Assembly (NCBI GenBank): GCA_902494245.1
Contig: CABUSR010000048.1
Span: 1-12,879 of the forward strand
Source of the DNA: an uncultured Collinsella sp.
GTDB lineage: Bacteria; Actinomycetota; Coriobacteriia; Coriobacteriales; Coriobacteriaceae
DNA: 12,879 nucleotides
Direction of reading: 5' to 3'
Position 1 is the stretch's first letter. Each line of letters opens with the position of its first letter. Under the pieces are notes generated by a model, which saw only the letters and a list, made by a program, of their open reading frames with translations, made no database searches and was not told the origin of the DNA. This document shows positions 1 through 6,803 of the stretch, in pieces. Both the position numbers and the translations under genes were made by a program.

Positions 1-354
1 GCGCACGTTTTCGCGCTTCAGAAGCGGCAGCTCATCGATAAACGTCTTGGCAAACAGATGCATCAAGACGTTGACCTCATGCTGCGGACGGTTCCAGTTT
101 TCGGTAGAAAACGCATAGGCCGAAAGCACGTCGACGCCCAGACGCACGCAGGCGGTAATAGTCTCGCGAAGGGAGACGATACCCGCCTTGTGGCCCTCAG
201 TGCGCGCAAGACCGCGCGACGTGGCCCAACGACCGTTGCCGTCCATGATGCACGAGATATGGTGCGGAATGTTATTGAGGTCAAGGTCGGAAAAACCGAC
301 GCCCGCAGGGGCGTCGGCAAAGTACTCGACCAGTTTATGCTCGTCGTATTGCAC
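1..354 (-). CDS. uppS: Isoprenyl transferase / undecaprenyl diphosphate synthase, 3' end cut by window edge
   Basis: This cis-prenyltransferase extends farnesyl diphosphate with isopentenyl diphosphate to make the C55 carrier lipid for peptidoglycan and other envelope polymers, acting at the inner face of the membrane. 118 N-terminal residues are visible out of about 240-250. They include the diphosphate-binding signature IMDGNGRWA at residues 36-44 (catalytic Asp at 38), HKAG at 55-58 and the family block AFSTENWNRP at 81-90. The start is a GTG whose first base lies one base past the frr stop. It is the only start in this frame that leaves a normal lead of about 30 residues before the signature, and GGAG sits just upstream in the frr end. 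The gene is the last visible member of a pyrH-frr-uppS unit and is probably translationally coupled to frr. Codons 13-22 also encode a terminator-like hairpin, described separately. Confidence 0.93.
   Translation of the reverse strand, partial: MQYDEHKLVEYFADAPAGVGFSDLDLNNIPHHISCIMDGNGRWATSRGLARTEGHKAGIVSLRETITACVRLGVDVLSAYAFSTENWNRPQHEVNVLMHLFAKTFIDELPLLKRENVR
291..317 (-). promoter_or_regulatory. Terminator-like hairpin inside the 5' coding region of uppS
   Basis: A perfect 9-bp GC-rich stem (arms 296-304 and 309-317, loop of 4) is followed on the minus strand by five T (291-295). This has every visible element of an intrinsic terminator in the direction of transcription. It lies within uppS codons 13 to 22, upstream of the catalytic signature. 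It could attenuate transcription from frr into uppS when translation lags, or it could be a chance product of the coding sequence. Only the structure is seen; the function is inferred. Confidence 0.45.
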
Positions 355-355
355 C

Positions 356-892
356 TTAGATCTCCATGACCTCGGCTTCTTTTTCCTTCAGAAGCTCCTC
401 GACCTTGGCGACATACTCATCGGTGTGCTTCTGGACCTTGGCCTGCTCGCGACGGACATCGTCCTCGGTGAGCTCCTCATCGCGCTCGAGCTTGTTGTTG
501 AAGTCGCGACGGATGTTGCGGATAGACACCTTGGCCTGCTCGGCGTACTCGCGGCACTCTTTGACGAGCTCGCGACGGCGCTCCTCGGTGGGAGCCGGGA
601 ACGGCAGACGAACGACGGTGCCATCGGAGTTGGGGGTAATACCCAGATCGGAAGCGCCGATGGCCTTGACGATAGCGTTGATGAGTGCCTTGTCCCACGG
701 CTCGATGAGCAGCATGTGGGCCTCGGGGGTCTTGACGGCGGCAACCTGCGTGACCGGCGTGGGAACACCGTAATAATCGACGGTGATGTCGGACAGAATT
801 TTGGCATTGGCGCGGCCGGTACGGACCTTGGAGAAGTTATGCTTGAGGGACTCGAGCGACTTGTCCATGTGGGCGGTGATGTTCTCTGCCAT
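356..892 (-). CDS. frr: Ribosome recycling factor
   Basis: RRF splits post-termination ribosomes into subunits together with EF-G. The 178-residue product is slightly shorter than the usual 185. It begins MAENITAHMDKSL and carries the family blocks VRTGRANAKIL (about residues 22-32), DYYGVPTPV (39-47) and the charged C-terminal half RRELVKECREYAEQAKVSIRNIRRD that forms domain I. The ATG is two bases after the pyrH stop, and its Shine-Dalgarno AGGAGG lies in the last codons of pyrH, so the two genes look translationally coupled. uppS follows after one base. No missing key residue is apparent. Confidence 0.97.
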   Translation of the reverse strand: MAENITAHMDKSLESLKHNFSKVRTGRANAKILSDITVDYYGVPTPVTQVAAVKTPEAHMLLIEPWDKALINAIVKAIGASDLGITPNSDGTVVRLPFPAPTEERRRELVKECREYAEQAKVSIRNIRRDFNNKLERDEELTEDDVRREQAKVQKHTDEYVAKVEELLKEKEAEVMEI

Positions 893-894
893 GC

Positions 895-1617
895 TTAATC
901 CTCCTGATAGACGAGCGTGCCGACGGGCTCACCCGAAAGCGCGCGCTTGACGGTGTCCTCGCCATCGATGTTGAGGACCAAAATCGGCATACGGTTATCC
1001 TGGCACAGTGCCGTAGCCGTGGAATCCATAACCTGCAGGCCGCGGACGAGCACCTCGTGATAGGTAATCTTGTCAAAACGGACGGCATCGGCGCACTTGA
1101 CGGGATCCTTGTCGTAGATGCCGTCAACCTTGGTGGCCTTGATCAGAATCTCGGCGCCGATCTCGCACGCACGAAGAGCCGCGGCGGTGTCGGTCGTAAA
1201 GTACGGATTGCCCGAACCGGCGGCAAAAATAACGACGTTGCCCTTGGAAAGGTGGTTGATGGCGCGACGGCGAATATAGGGCTCGCAGATCTCGTTCATC
1301 TGGATAGCGCTCATCACGCGGCAGGGAACATCGTTATGCTCGAAGGCATCCTGCAGGGCGAGCGCGTTCATAACGGTTGCCAGCATGCCCATGTAGTCGG
1401 CCTGAGCACGCTCCATGCCACCGGCAGCGCCGGCCATGCCGCGGAAAATATTGCCGCCGCCGACAACGACGCCGACCTCATGGCCAACGGCGAGTAGCTC
1501 CTTGACCTGCTTGGCAAGATGGTCGGTAACCTTGGGGTCGATGCCATATTGGCCGCCGCCCATCAGTGCTTCGCCGGAAAGCTTAAGAAGCACGCGTTTA
1601 TATCGGATGTCGGACAA
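895..1617 (-). CDS. pyrH: UMP kinase
   Basis: This bacterial-type UMP kinase of the amino-acid kinase fold phosphorylates UMP to UDP with ATP, a required step of pyrimidine nucleotide synthesis in the cytoplasm. The length of 240 residues is normal. Visible motifs are KLSGEAL near residue 12, VVVGGGNIFRG near 51-61, the ADYMGMLATVMNALALQ block near 73-89, the nucleotide-site region GSGNPYFTTDTAAALRA near 134-150 and KVDGIYDKDP near 163-172. The start is TTG: an AAGGAGGA Shine-Dalgarno (1623-1630) lies five bases upstream of it and no ATG or GTG fits. The gene follows a terminator after tsf, so it probably starts a separate pyrH-frr-uppS unit, unlike an rpsB-tsf-pyrH-frr read-through operon. 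Confidence 0.97.
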   Translation of the reverse strand: MSDIRYKRVLLKLSGEALMGGGQYGIDPKVTDHLAKQVKELLAVGHEVGVVVGGGNIFRGMAGAAGGMERAQADYMGMLATVMNALALQDAFEHNDVPCRVMSAIQMNEICEPYIRRRAINHLSKGNVVIFAAGSGNPYFTTDTAAALRACEIGAEILIKATKVDGIYDKDPVKCADAVRFDKITYHEVLVRGLQVMDSTATALCQDNRMPILVLNIDGEDTVKRALSGEPVGTLVYQED

Positions 1618-1647
1618 TGCGATCCTCCTTTAGATTGAACTCTCAAC

Positions 1648-1656
1648 ATTCTATCA
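1648..1656 (-). promoter_or_regulatory. Candidate extended -10 promoter for pyrH-frr-uppS
   Basis: The minus strand carries TGATAGAAT, an extended -10 (TGN plus TAGAAT, five of six consensus bases). It lies 31 bases upstream of the pyrH TTG and downstream of the tsf terminator. I find no good -35 at 16 to 18 bases, so this rests on the extended -10 alone. A perfect 6-bp inverted repeat (GGCTCT/AGAGCC, 1659-1674) lies just upstream. It could be an operator, a weak second terminator stem or chance. Confidence 0.3.
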
Positions 1657-1677
1657 AAGGCTCTAAGAAGAGCCATG

Positions 1678-1712
1678 AAAAAGCAGGCTGTGAGTAAAAC
1701 CCACAGCCTGCT
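1678..1712 (-). terminator. Intrinsic terminator after tsf
   Basis: A perfect 11-bp stem (arms 1682-1692 and 1702-1712, loop of 9) is followed on the minus strand by a run of five T. It starts 23 bases past the tsf stop and should end most rpsB-tsf transcripts. Confidence 0.88.
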
Positions 1713-1735
1713 CATTACCAGCTACAAGAGCTTAT

Positions 1736-2605
1736 TTACTCGCCACGGACCAGACGGTCAAAGGCAACGACGGTAATGGTGTCGCCGAGCTCCTTGGAGA
1801 CCTGCTCTGCGTACTTCTTGATGGTGAGGGAGCTGTCCTTGATGAACTCCTGCTCGGTGAGCACGGACTGCTTGTAGAACTTCTCCAGACGGCCGACAGC
1901 CATCTTCTCCTGAATGGCCTCGGGCTTGCCGGACTCGGCAGCCTGAGCCATGTAGATCTGCTTCTCGTGCTCGACGGTCTCGGCCGGAACCTGATCGCGG
2001 GTAGCGCAGATCGGGGCGACAGCGGCAACCTGAAGGGCAACGTCGTGAGCGAAGGTCTTGAAGGATTCAGCCTGAGCGGTCTCAGCCTTCTCGAAGGCGA
2101 ACTCGACGAGGACGCCGATCTTACCACCCATGTGGATGTAAGAAGCGAGCGCGCCGTTCTCAGCCTTGCGGGCAGCGAAGCGGGAGATCTTCATGTTCTC
2201 GCCCATGATGTGAATCATCTCGGTGAGCTCGGAGGAAACGGTCTCCTCGCCCATCGGCTTCTCGAGCAGAGCGTCGACGTCAGCAGGCTCGGTGGTAGCG
2301 ACAACCTCAGCGACCTTGGAAGCAAAGCCGGTGAACTTGGCGTTAGAGCCAACGAAGTCGGTCTCGCAGGAGAGCTCGAGCAGAGCGCCGGTCTTGCCAT
2401 CCTCGGAGACGAACGCGGCGACAGCGCCCTCGTTGGTCTCACGGCCAGCCTTCTTGGCAGCCTTGGCAAGGCCGTTCTTACGCAGAACGTCGACAGCGGC
2501 GTCCATGTCGCCGTCAGCCTCGACGAGAGCCTTCTTGCACTCCATCATCGGGGAGTCGGTCATCTCGCGGAGCTGCTTGACCATAGCGGCGGTAATCTGG
2601 GCCAT
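1736..2605 (-). CDS. tsf: Translation elongation factor Ts
   Basis: EF-Ts is the nucleotide exchange factor that releases GDP from EF-Tu. The 289-residue product begins MAQITAAMVKQLREMT. It has an N-terminal UBA-like domain ending in the signature TDSPMMECKKALVEADGDMDAAVDVLRKNGLAKAAKKAGR (about residues 16-55), of which the MMECKKAL part is the family hallmark. Two core-domain repeats follow, with LLELSCETDFV near 80 and IHMGGKIGVLVEF near 154. The reading frame also opens five codons earlier, but the chosen ATG is the one preceded at 8 bases by AAAGGA and it matches the family start. The gene lies 45 bases downstream of rpsB and is followed by a strong terminator, so the two form a conventional S2/EF-Ts operon. 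Confidence 0.97.
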   Translation of the reverse strand: MAQITAAMVKQLREMTDSPMMECKKALVEADGDMDAAVDVLRKNGLAKAAKKAGRETNEGAVAAFVSEDGKTGALLELSCETDFVGSNAKFTGFASKVAEVVATTEPADVDALLEKPMGEETVSSELTEMIHIMGENMKISRFAARKAENGALASYIHMGGKIGVLVEFAFEKAETAQAESFKTFAHDVALQVAAVAPICATRDQVPAETVEHEKQIYMAQAAESGKPEAIQEKMAVGRLEKFYKQSVLTEQEFIKDSSLTIKKYAEQVSKELGDTITVVAFDRLVRGE

Positions 2606-2650
2606 TGTGGTTCCTTTCAAAGAGATGAAAAAGAATTAACTAAGACTGAT

Positions 2651-3379
2651 TTACTCGGCCTTGGGCTCAGCGGCCATCTCGGCCTCGGAGACCTGCTCCT
2701 TACCAGAGCCAGCGAGGCAGGCGTCAGCCATGAGCTCGCACATAAGGGTGACAGCGGAGATAGCGTCATCGTTGCAGGGGATGCCGTACTCGACCTCGTC
2801 GGGATCGGAGTTGGTGTCGATCAGGGCGACGACGGGGATGTTCAGGCGCTGGGCCTCCTTGATGGCGTTCTCCTCGCGCTTGGTGTCGATGACGAAGAGA
2901 GCCTGGGGCAGACCCTTCATGTCGCGGGCGCCACCGAGGTTGGTCTGGAGCTTGGTGAGCTCCTTGCCGAGCACAGCCTGCTCCTTCTTGGGGAGCACTG
3001 CCATGCGGCCGTCCTCGACCATGGCCTCGAGCTCCTCCATGCGGTTGATGCGGGAGCGGATGGTGACGAAGTTGGTCAGCATACCGCCGAGCCAACGCTG
3101 GTTGATGTAAGGCATGTTGGCGCGCTCAGCAGCGTTCTTGACGGCCTCCTGAGCCTGCTTCTTGGTGCCGACGAACAGCACGTTGCCACCCTTGGCGACG
3201 TTCTTGACGAAGGTGTAGGCCTGGTCGGCGTCGAGGATGGTCTGCTTGAGGTCGAGGATGTAGATGCCGTTGCGCTCACCGAAGATGAACGGCTTCATCT
3301 TGGGGTTCCAGCGACGGGTCTGGTGACCGAAGTGGCAGCCGGCCTCGAGCAGGGTGCGGATATTAATCTTGGTAGCCAT
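2651..3379 (-). CDS. rpsB: 30S ribosomal protein S2
   Basis: S2 is a late-assembling protein of the 30S subunit. The 242-residue product opens with the family sequence MATKINIRTLLEAGCHFGHQTRRWNPKM and continues with FIFGERNGIYILDLKQT (about 31-47), the block VLFVGTKKQAQEAVKNAAERA near 68-88 and NQRWLGGMLTNF near 93-104. The C-terminal half holds the signature LPQALFVIDTKREENAIKEAQRLNIPVVALIDTNSDPDEVEYGIPCNDDA. The start has a consensus AGGAGG six bases upstream. The gene begins its own operon, with tsf 45 bases behind it. The 219-bp region in front holds a strong promoter and a leader of about 135 bases, where S2 autoregulation might act. Confidence 0.98.
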   Translation of the reverse strand: MATKINIRTLLEAGCHFGHQTRRWNPKMKPFIFGERNGIYILDLKQTILDADQAYTFVKNVAKGGNVLFVGTKKQAQEAVKNAAERANMPYINQRWLGGMLTNFVTIRSRINRMEELEAMVEDGRMAVLPKKEQAVLGKELTKLQTNLGGARDMKGLPQALFVIDTKREENAIKEAQRLNIPVVALIDTNSDPDEVEYGIPCNDDAISAVTLMCELMADACLAGSGKEQVSEAEMAAEPKAE

Positions 3380-3514
3380 GTTAAACCTCCTGTGGTTTGC
3401 CTCCGCGCGGGGTCATCCTCCAAAACCAACCCAGACATGTGCTACCAAAGCCCGGGCACCACGGTATGAAGTAGCCGCGCGTGCGTGATAAAAACATGTT
3501 GCCGTGAAGCAACC
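3380..3514 (-). promoter_or_regulatory. Structured 5' leader of rpsB with alternative pairings at the ribosome binding site
   Basis: The predicted start of transcription is near 3514, leaving a leader of about 135 bases. A small stem (arms 3498-3502 and 3509-3513) followed by ATGTTTTT opens it. Close to the gene, the segment 3393-3398 (AAACCA on the minus strand) can pair perfectly with 3423-3428 upstream. Five of its bases (3394-3398) can instead pair with 3383-3387 downstream, which would bury part of the AGGAGG ribosome binding site (3386-3391). The two pairings exclude each other. S2 is known to repress rpsB-tsf in enterobacteria through the leader; a similar role here is an inference. 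An in-frame leader peptide is not convincing. Confidence 0.4.
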
Positions 3515-3520
3515 CGATGA

Positions 3521-3549
3521 ATGATAGCAGGAATGCATCTTCCTGCCAA
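3521..3549 (-). promoter_or_regulatory. Sigma-70-type promoter of rpsB-tsf with overlapping inverted repeat
   Basis: On the minus strand, TTGGCA (3544-3549, five of six consensus bases) and TATCAT (3521-3526, five of six) are separated by exactly 17 bases, and a TG one base upstream of the -10 makes it extended. A 7-bp inverted repeat, GCAGGAA and TTCCTGC (3527-3533 and 3540-3546, spacer of 6), fills the region between the two hexamers and touches both. The sites themselves are strong; a role of the repeat as an operator is inferred. Confidence 0.72.
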
Positions 3550-3598
3550 CCCGCAATCAAAACCACACACCTGAGTGCAGCGCGGAACGTCCCAGCAA

Positions 3599-4519
3599 CT
3601 ATTCGCCGCGGGGATGGGCTTGAGCCACGGCCCGCTTAAGCCGATCGGGCGTGAGATGCGTGTAGATCTGCGTCGTGGACAGACTCGCATGACCCAGCAG
3701 CTCTTGAACCGAGCGCAGGTCCGCACCGCCCTCAAGCAAGTCGGTCGCAAAAGTATGGCGCATCGCATGCGGGGCGATGTCGGCCGGAATGCCGGCGAGC
3801 GTCGCCAGCGTATGGAACCGCCGCCGGAGCATGGCGGCGCTCATGCGATTGCCGCGCGCCGATATAAGCAGCGGATGCGGCCCGGTAGCGGGGTCACGAC
3901 GCTTTGCCTGAGCGAGCAATTCCGGCCTCCCCTCCTCAATATAGAGACGCGTCGCCTCGAGCGCACGACGATACAGAGGGACGATACGTTCTTTGCTCCC
4001 CTTGCCCCAAAGGCGCAGCGTGCGCTCGGACCATGAGATGGATTCCACATTGAGCGCCGCAAGCTCTGAGATGCGGGCACCCGAGGCATAGAGCAACTCG
4101 AGCATCGCCGCATCGCGCAGTCCCGCGGGTGTTGAGGTATCAGGCGTCTTGAGCAGCGCCTCGACCTGCTGGGTCGTAAGGACGCCCGGCAGGTCACGCG
4201 GCAGCTTGGGCGACGCGATCGCCGAGACCGCATCGCCCTCGACAATCCCCTCGGCAGCCATCCAGCGATAGAGAGATCGGATAGCCGACAGGTGCGCCGC
4301 AAGCGTTCGGGGAGCCACCTGCTCACGCGAAAGCTCAGCAAGATAGCGACGAATGGTGCGCACGTCGGCAGCGAAAGCATCAATATCCTCGCGCTCGCAC
4401 CAGGCAGCAAAGCGCTCCAGTCTCGAGCCATAGGCCGTCACCGTGTTGGGAGAAAGCCCCTCAACGCGTGCGATATAGGCGATAAAAGAGTCGACGGTGT
4501 CGTACAGGTCAAAGGCTAT
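3599..4519 (-). CDS. xerC: Tyrosine recombinase XerC-type, with apparent AUA start
   Basis: This is a site-specific tyrosine recombinase of the Xer family, which resolves chromosome dimers at dif. It has an N-terminal SAM-like core-binding domain (about residues 1-90) and a catalytic domain. Numbered from the AUA, all six catalytic residues are present: Arg149 (GARISEL), Lys173 (GKGSKER), His251 and Arg254 (HAMRH), His277 (LGH) and the nucleophile Tyr286 (IYTHL). The first ATG, GTG or TTG in frame is a GTG at 4441, but it removes 26 residues including FIAYIARVEGLSPNT, the first helix of the family. The AUA at 4519 gives 306 residues, the usual Xer length, sits nine bases after GGAGG and overlaps the trmFO stop. 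The XerC rather than XerD label rests on synteny with trmFO and rpsB, as for codV in Bacillus. It is the last gene of the yraN-to-xerC unit. Confidence 0.9.
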   Translation of the reverse strand: MAFDLYDTVDSFIAYIARVEGLSPNTVTAYGSRLERFAAWCEREDIDAFAADVRTIRRYLAELSREQVAPRTLAAHLSAIRSLYRWMAAEGIVEGDAVSAIASPKLPRDLPGVLTTQQVEALLKTPDTSTPAGLRDAAMLELLYASGARISELAALNVESISWSERTLRLWGKGSKERIVPLYRRALEATRLYIEEGRPELLAQAKRRDPATGPHPLLISARGNRMSAAMLRRRFHTLATLAGIPADIAPHAMRHTFATDLLEGGADLRSVQELLGHASLSTTQIYTHLTPDRLKRAVAQAHPRGE

Positions 4520-5853
4520 GACCGGTCGCCTCCAAACAAGTCGGAACGCGTGGCCAAGTAGGCATCGAGGGCCTCGAACGCACGGTCCGCATAGGCCTGA
4601 TAGCGGTCGCGCTTGCTGCGGCGCTTACCGTCCTCGAGCGGCGGCACCAGGCCAAAGTTGACATGCATGGGCTGATAGCCCACGGTGGCAGGATCGGTCG
4701 CATAGCCCACGAGCGCACCCAGGGCGCCCACGCGGGGCAACTCGACGGAATCGGCGCCGATAGCCTCTGCATAGGTGTTGAGCGCCGCGAGCAGACCGGT
4801 CGCCACGGCTTCCATGTACCCCTCGGTGCCGGTGATCTGACCGGCCAGGCGCACGCCGGTACCGGGCACGGCAAAGGTGCCATCGAGCACGTGCGGGGCG
4901 TCGACAAAGGTATTGCGGTGCATGACACCGTAGCGGAAGAACTCAGCGTTCTCCAGGCCCGGCACCATATGGAAGACGCGCTTCTGCTCGCCAAAGGTCA
5001 GGTTGGTCTGGAAGCCCACCAGGTTATAGGCGGTCTTCTCCTTGTTCTCGGCACGCAGCTGAATCGCCGCCCAAGGGCGACGTCCGGTACGCGGGTCGGT
5101 GAGGCCGACGGGCTTCATGGCGCCAAAGCGAATGGCGTCCTTGCCGGTGCGCGCAACCTCCTCGGCAGGCTGGCAGGCCTGGAACAGATCGCCGCCCTCA
5201 AAGTCCTTGAGCACCACGCGGTCGGCCGTGGTGAGCGCCTCGATAAAGGCCTCGTACTCCTCCTTGTTGAGCGGAGCGTTGAGATAGTCGCCGCTCCCCT
5301 GCTCCTCGTAGCGCGACTGCGAAAACAGCACGTCCATATCGAGCGTGGAGGCATCGACGATCGGCGCCGCGGCATCGAAGAACGCAAGGGCGTCGCCACC
5401 GACGAGCTTCATGACCTCTTCGCTCAGCGCCGGTGAACACAGCGGGCCCGCGGCAATGACCACGTGGCCCTCGGGGATCTGGGTGACCTCGCCGTGAACG
5501 ACCTCGATATTGGGGCGGGCGGCAACCTCAGCCTCGACGAGCTCGGAGAATGTAACACGGTCGACCGCCAAGGCGCCACCAGCGGGAACAGCAGCGCGAT
5601 GGGCGCAGTCGAGCAGGACTGAACCCATGCGCTCAAGCTCGGCCTTCAGCAAACCAGCCGCGGAATCCGGACGGGTCGACTTAAACGAATTGGAGCAGAC
5701 GAGCTCTGCCAGGTGATCGGTATGGTGAGCCGGGGAGCTCACCTGGGGGCGCATCTCGCACAGCTTTACGGCAAACCCGCGGTCTGCCAGCTGGATCGCG
5801 CATTCCGAACCCGCCAGACCGCCACCGATAACCGTCACCTGATCGAACTGCAT
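4516..5853 (-). CDS. trmFO: tRNA (uracil-5)-methyltransferase TrmFO, folate- and FAD-dependent
   Basis: TrmFO makes 5-methyluridine at position 54 of the tRNA T-loop using methylenetetrahydrofolate and reduced FAD. The 445-residue product has the FAD dinucleotide-binding motif VIGGGLAGSECA (residues 8-19). It has the family block LVCSNSFKS with Cys53 and the block LFQACQPAEE with Cys227, matching the two catalytic cysteines known from the Bacillus enzyme. It also has MKPVGLTDPRTGRRPWAAIQLR (246-267) and the C-terminal GQITGTEGYMEA motif (338-349) of GidA-like proteins. ATG at 5853 is preferred over a TTG two codons earlier because AAAGGTG ends seven bases before it. dprA ends 14 bases upstream. 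The stop TAG shares three bases with the likely start of xerC. Confidence 0.97.
   Translation of the reverse strand: MQFDQVTVIGGGLAGSECAIQLADRGFAVKLCEMRPQVSSPAHHTDHLAELVCSNSFKSTRPDSAAGLLKAELERMGSVLLDCAHRAAVPAGGALAVDRVTFSELVEAEVAARPNIEVVHGEVTQIPEGHVVIAAGPLCSPALSEEVMKLVGGDALAFFDAAAPIVDASTLDMDVLFSQSRYEEQGSGDYLNAPLNKEEYEAFIEALTTADRVVLKDFEGGDLFQACQPAEEVARTGKDAIRFGAMKPVGLTDPRTGRRPWAAIQLRAENKEKTAYNLVGFQTNLTFGEQKRVFHMVPGLENAEFFRYGVMHRNTFVDAPHVLDGTFAVPGTGVRLAGQITGTEGYMEAVATGLLAALNTYAEAIGADSVELPRVGALGALVGYATDPATVGYQPMHVNFGLVPPLEDGKRRSKRDRYQAYADRAFEALDAYLATRSDLFGGDRS
4529..4533 (-). promoter_or_regulatory. Ribosome binding site that points to the AUA start of xerC
   Basis: GGAGG lies in the last codons of trmFO, nine bases upstream of the AUA at 4519. 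The alternative GTG at 4441 has only a distant G-rich run, 15 bases upstream. The site therefore favours the upstream, non-standard start. Confidence 0.5.
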
Positions 5854-5867
5854 CTGCAAACACCTTT

Positions 5868-6803
5868 CTAATTGACACGTTTTCCATTGTGACCGAAGGG
5901 CGTCTGGGCGTGAAGGGCAAACTTGGAGGGTGCATACCTTCCATCCATCATGCGCTCGATAAGGCCCTCGAGTTCAAGCGAACCCAAGAGTTTGAGTACG
6001 CCGACAGCATCGAGTGAGACGAGCGCCGCGATGTCGTCGACCTTGAGCGGAGAGGCGATGAGCGCATGCATCACGGTCTGCTGTGTTGGATCCAGGTCGG
6101 CAATGCCGGGAGCATCAGGGCGCGAGTAGCGCAGGGTGCCGTAGATACGTGAGATAGCCATCTCGATAGATTCCTCGTCGATGATGCAGCAGGCACCGTT
6201 CGCAATGAGGTAATTCGTGCCACGCGACTCGGGCGATAGGATCGACCCCGGCACGGCAAGAAGTTCGCGCCCCAAATCCATAGCAGCCTCGGCTGTAGAA
6301 AACGTCCCGGAAGGCATACCCGCCTCGGATACAAAGAGGGCTTGCGACAGGGCCGCGATCACGCGATTGCGACGCGGAAAGGCAAACTTGCGCGGACCCA
6401 TGCCCCACGGAGAGATCGACACGACCGCGCCGCCCGTATCGAGCGTGCGCGTAATAAGCCCCGCGCTCGAACGCGGGTAGACCACGTCGGCGCCCGTCCC
6501 CAGCACCACGACGTGTTTGCCGCCGGCGTTGACCGCAGCCCAACCCGAGGCCTGGTCACAACCGACTGCACCGCCCGAAACTACCGTCACTCCCGCCTCA
6601 ACCGCCACCTTCGCCGCAAGCTCTGCCACGGCAAGACCATACGGCGAGGCCTTTCGCGCACCGATGATGGAGAGCGCGGGCGTCGAAAGCGCCTCGGGGT
6701 TGCCGCGCACATAGAGCGTCTGAGGTACATCAGAAAGCTCCAAAACGGTCTCGGGATACAACGCGTCACCTGGATGCAGCTCGAAGGTCCCCTCAGCCAT
6801 CAT
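5868..6803 (-). CDS. dprA: DNA processing protein DprA (Smf family), short N-terminus and divergent motif
   Basis: DprA binds incoming single-stranded DNA and loads RecA during natural transformation. The 311-residue product has the extended Rossmann fold of the family: LYVRGNP (30-36), IGARKASPYG (47-56), SGGAVGCDQASGWAAV (76-91), VVVLGTGADVVYP (98-110), GPRKFAFPRRNRVIAALS (136-153) and ESRGTNYLIANGA (192-204). A winged-helix-like C-terminal domain follows (about 237-292). Two things are unusual. The N-terminal SAM-like domain of longer family members is missing, and the common G-I-D...A-H signature reads GCDQASGWAAV, without the histidine. The ATG overlaps the comM stop (ATGA); a second ATG follows directly. 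AGGAGG is five bases upstream. DNA binding and RecA loading here are inferred from the family. Confidence 0.9.
   Translation of the reverse strand: MMAEGTFELHPGDALYPETVLELSDVPQTLYVRGNPEALSTPALSIIGARKASPYGLAVAELAAKVAVEAGVTVVSGGAVGCDQASGWAAVNAGGKHVVVLGTGADVVYPRSSAGLITRTLDTGGAVVSISPWGMGPRKFAFPRRNRVIAALSQALFVSEAGMPSGTFSTAEAAMDLGRELLAVPGSILSPESRGTNYLIANGACCIIDEESIEMAISRIYGTLRYSRPDAPGIADLDPTQQTVMHALIASPLKVDDIAALVSLDAVGVLKLLGSLELEGLIERMMDGRYAPSKFALHAQTPFGHNGKRVN

Noticed and set aside
188..898. A 236-codon plus-strand frame opposite uppS and frr
   Set aside because: It is the mirror of frr codon use, with no domain and no ribosome binding site that stands out.
1967..3469. A 500-codon open frame on the plus strand across tsf and rpsB
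   Set aside because: It is antisense to two certain ribosomal or elongation factor genes, has low-complexity Leu/Gly/Asp/Val composition typical of the complement of GC-rich coding sequence, and runs through their control region.
3381..3566. Possible 61-codon leader peptide upstream of rpsB on the minus strand
   Set aside because: It begins upstream of the predicted transcript start, has no clear ribosome binding site and no regulatory codon run.
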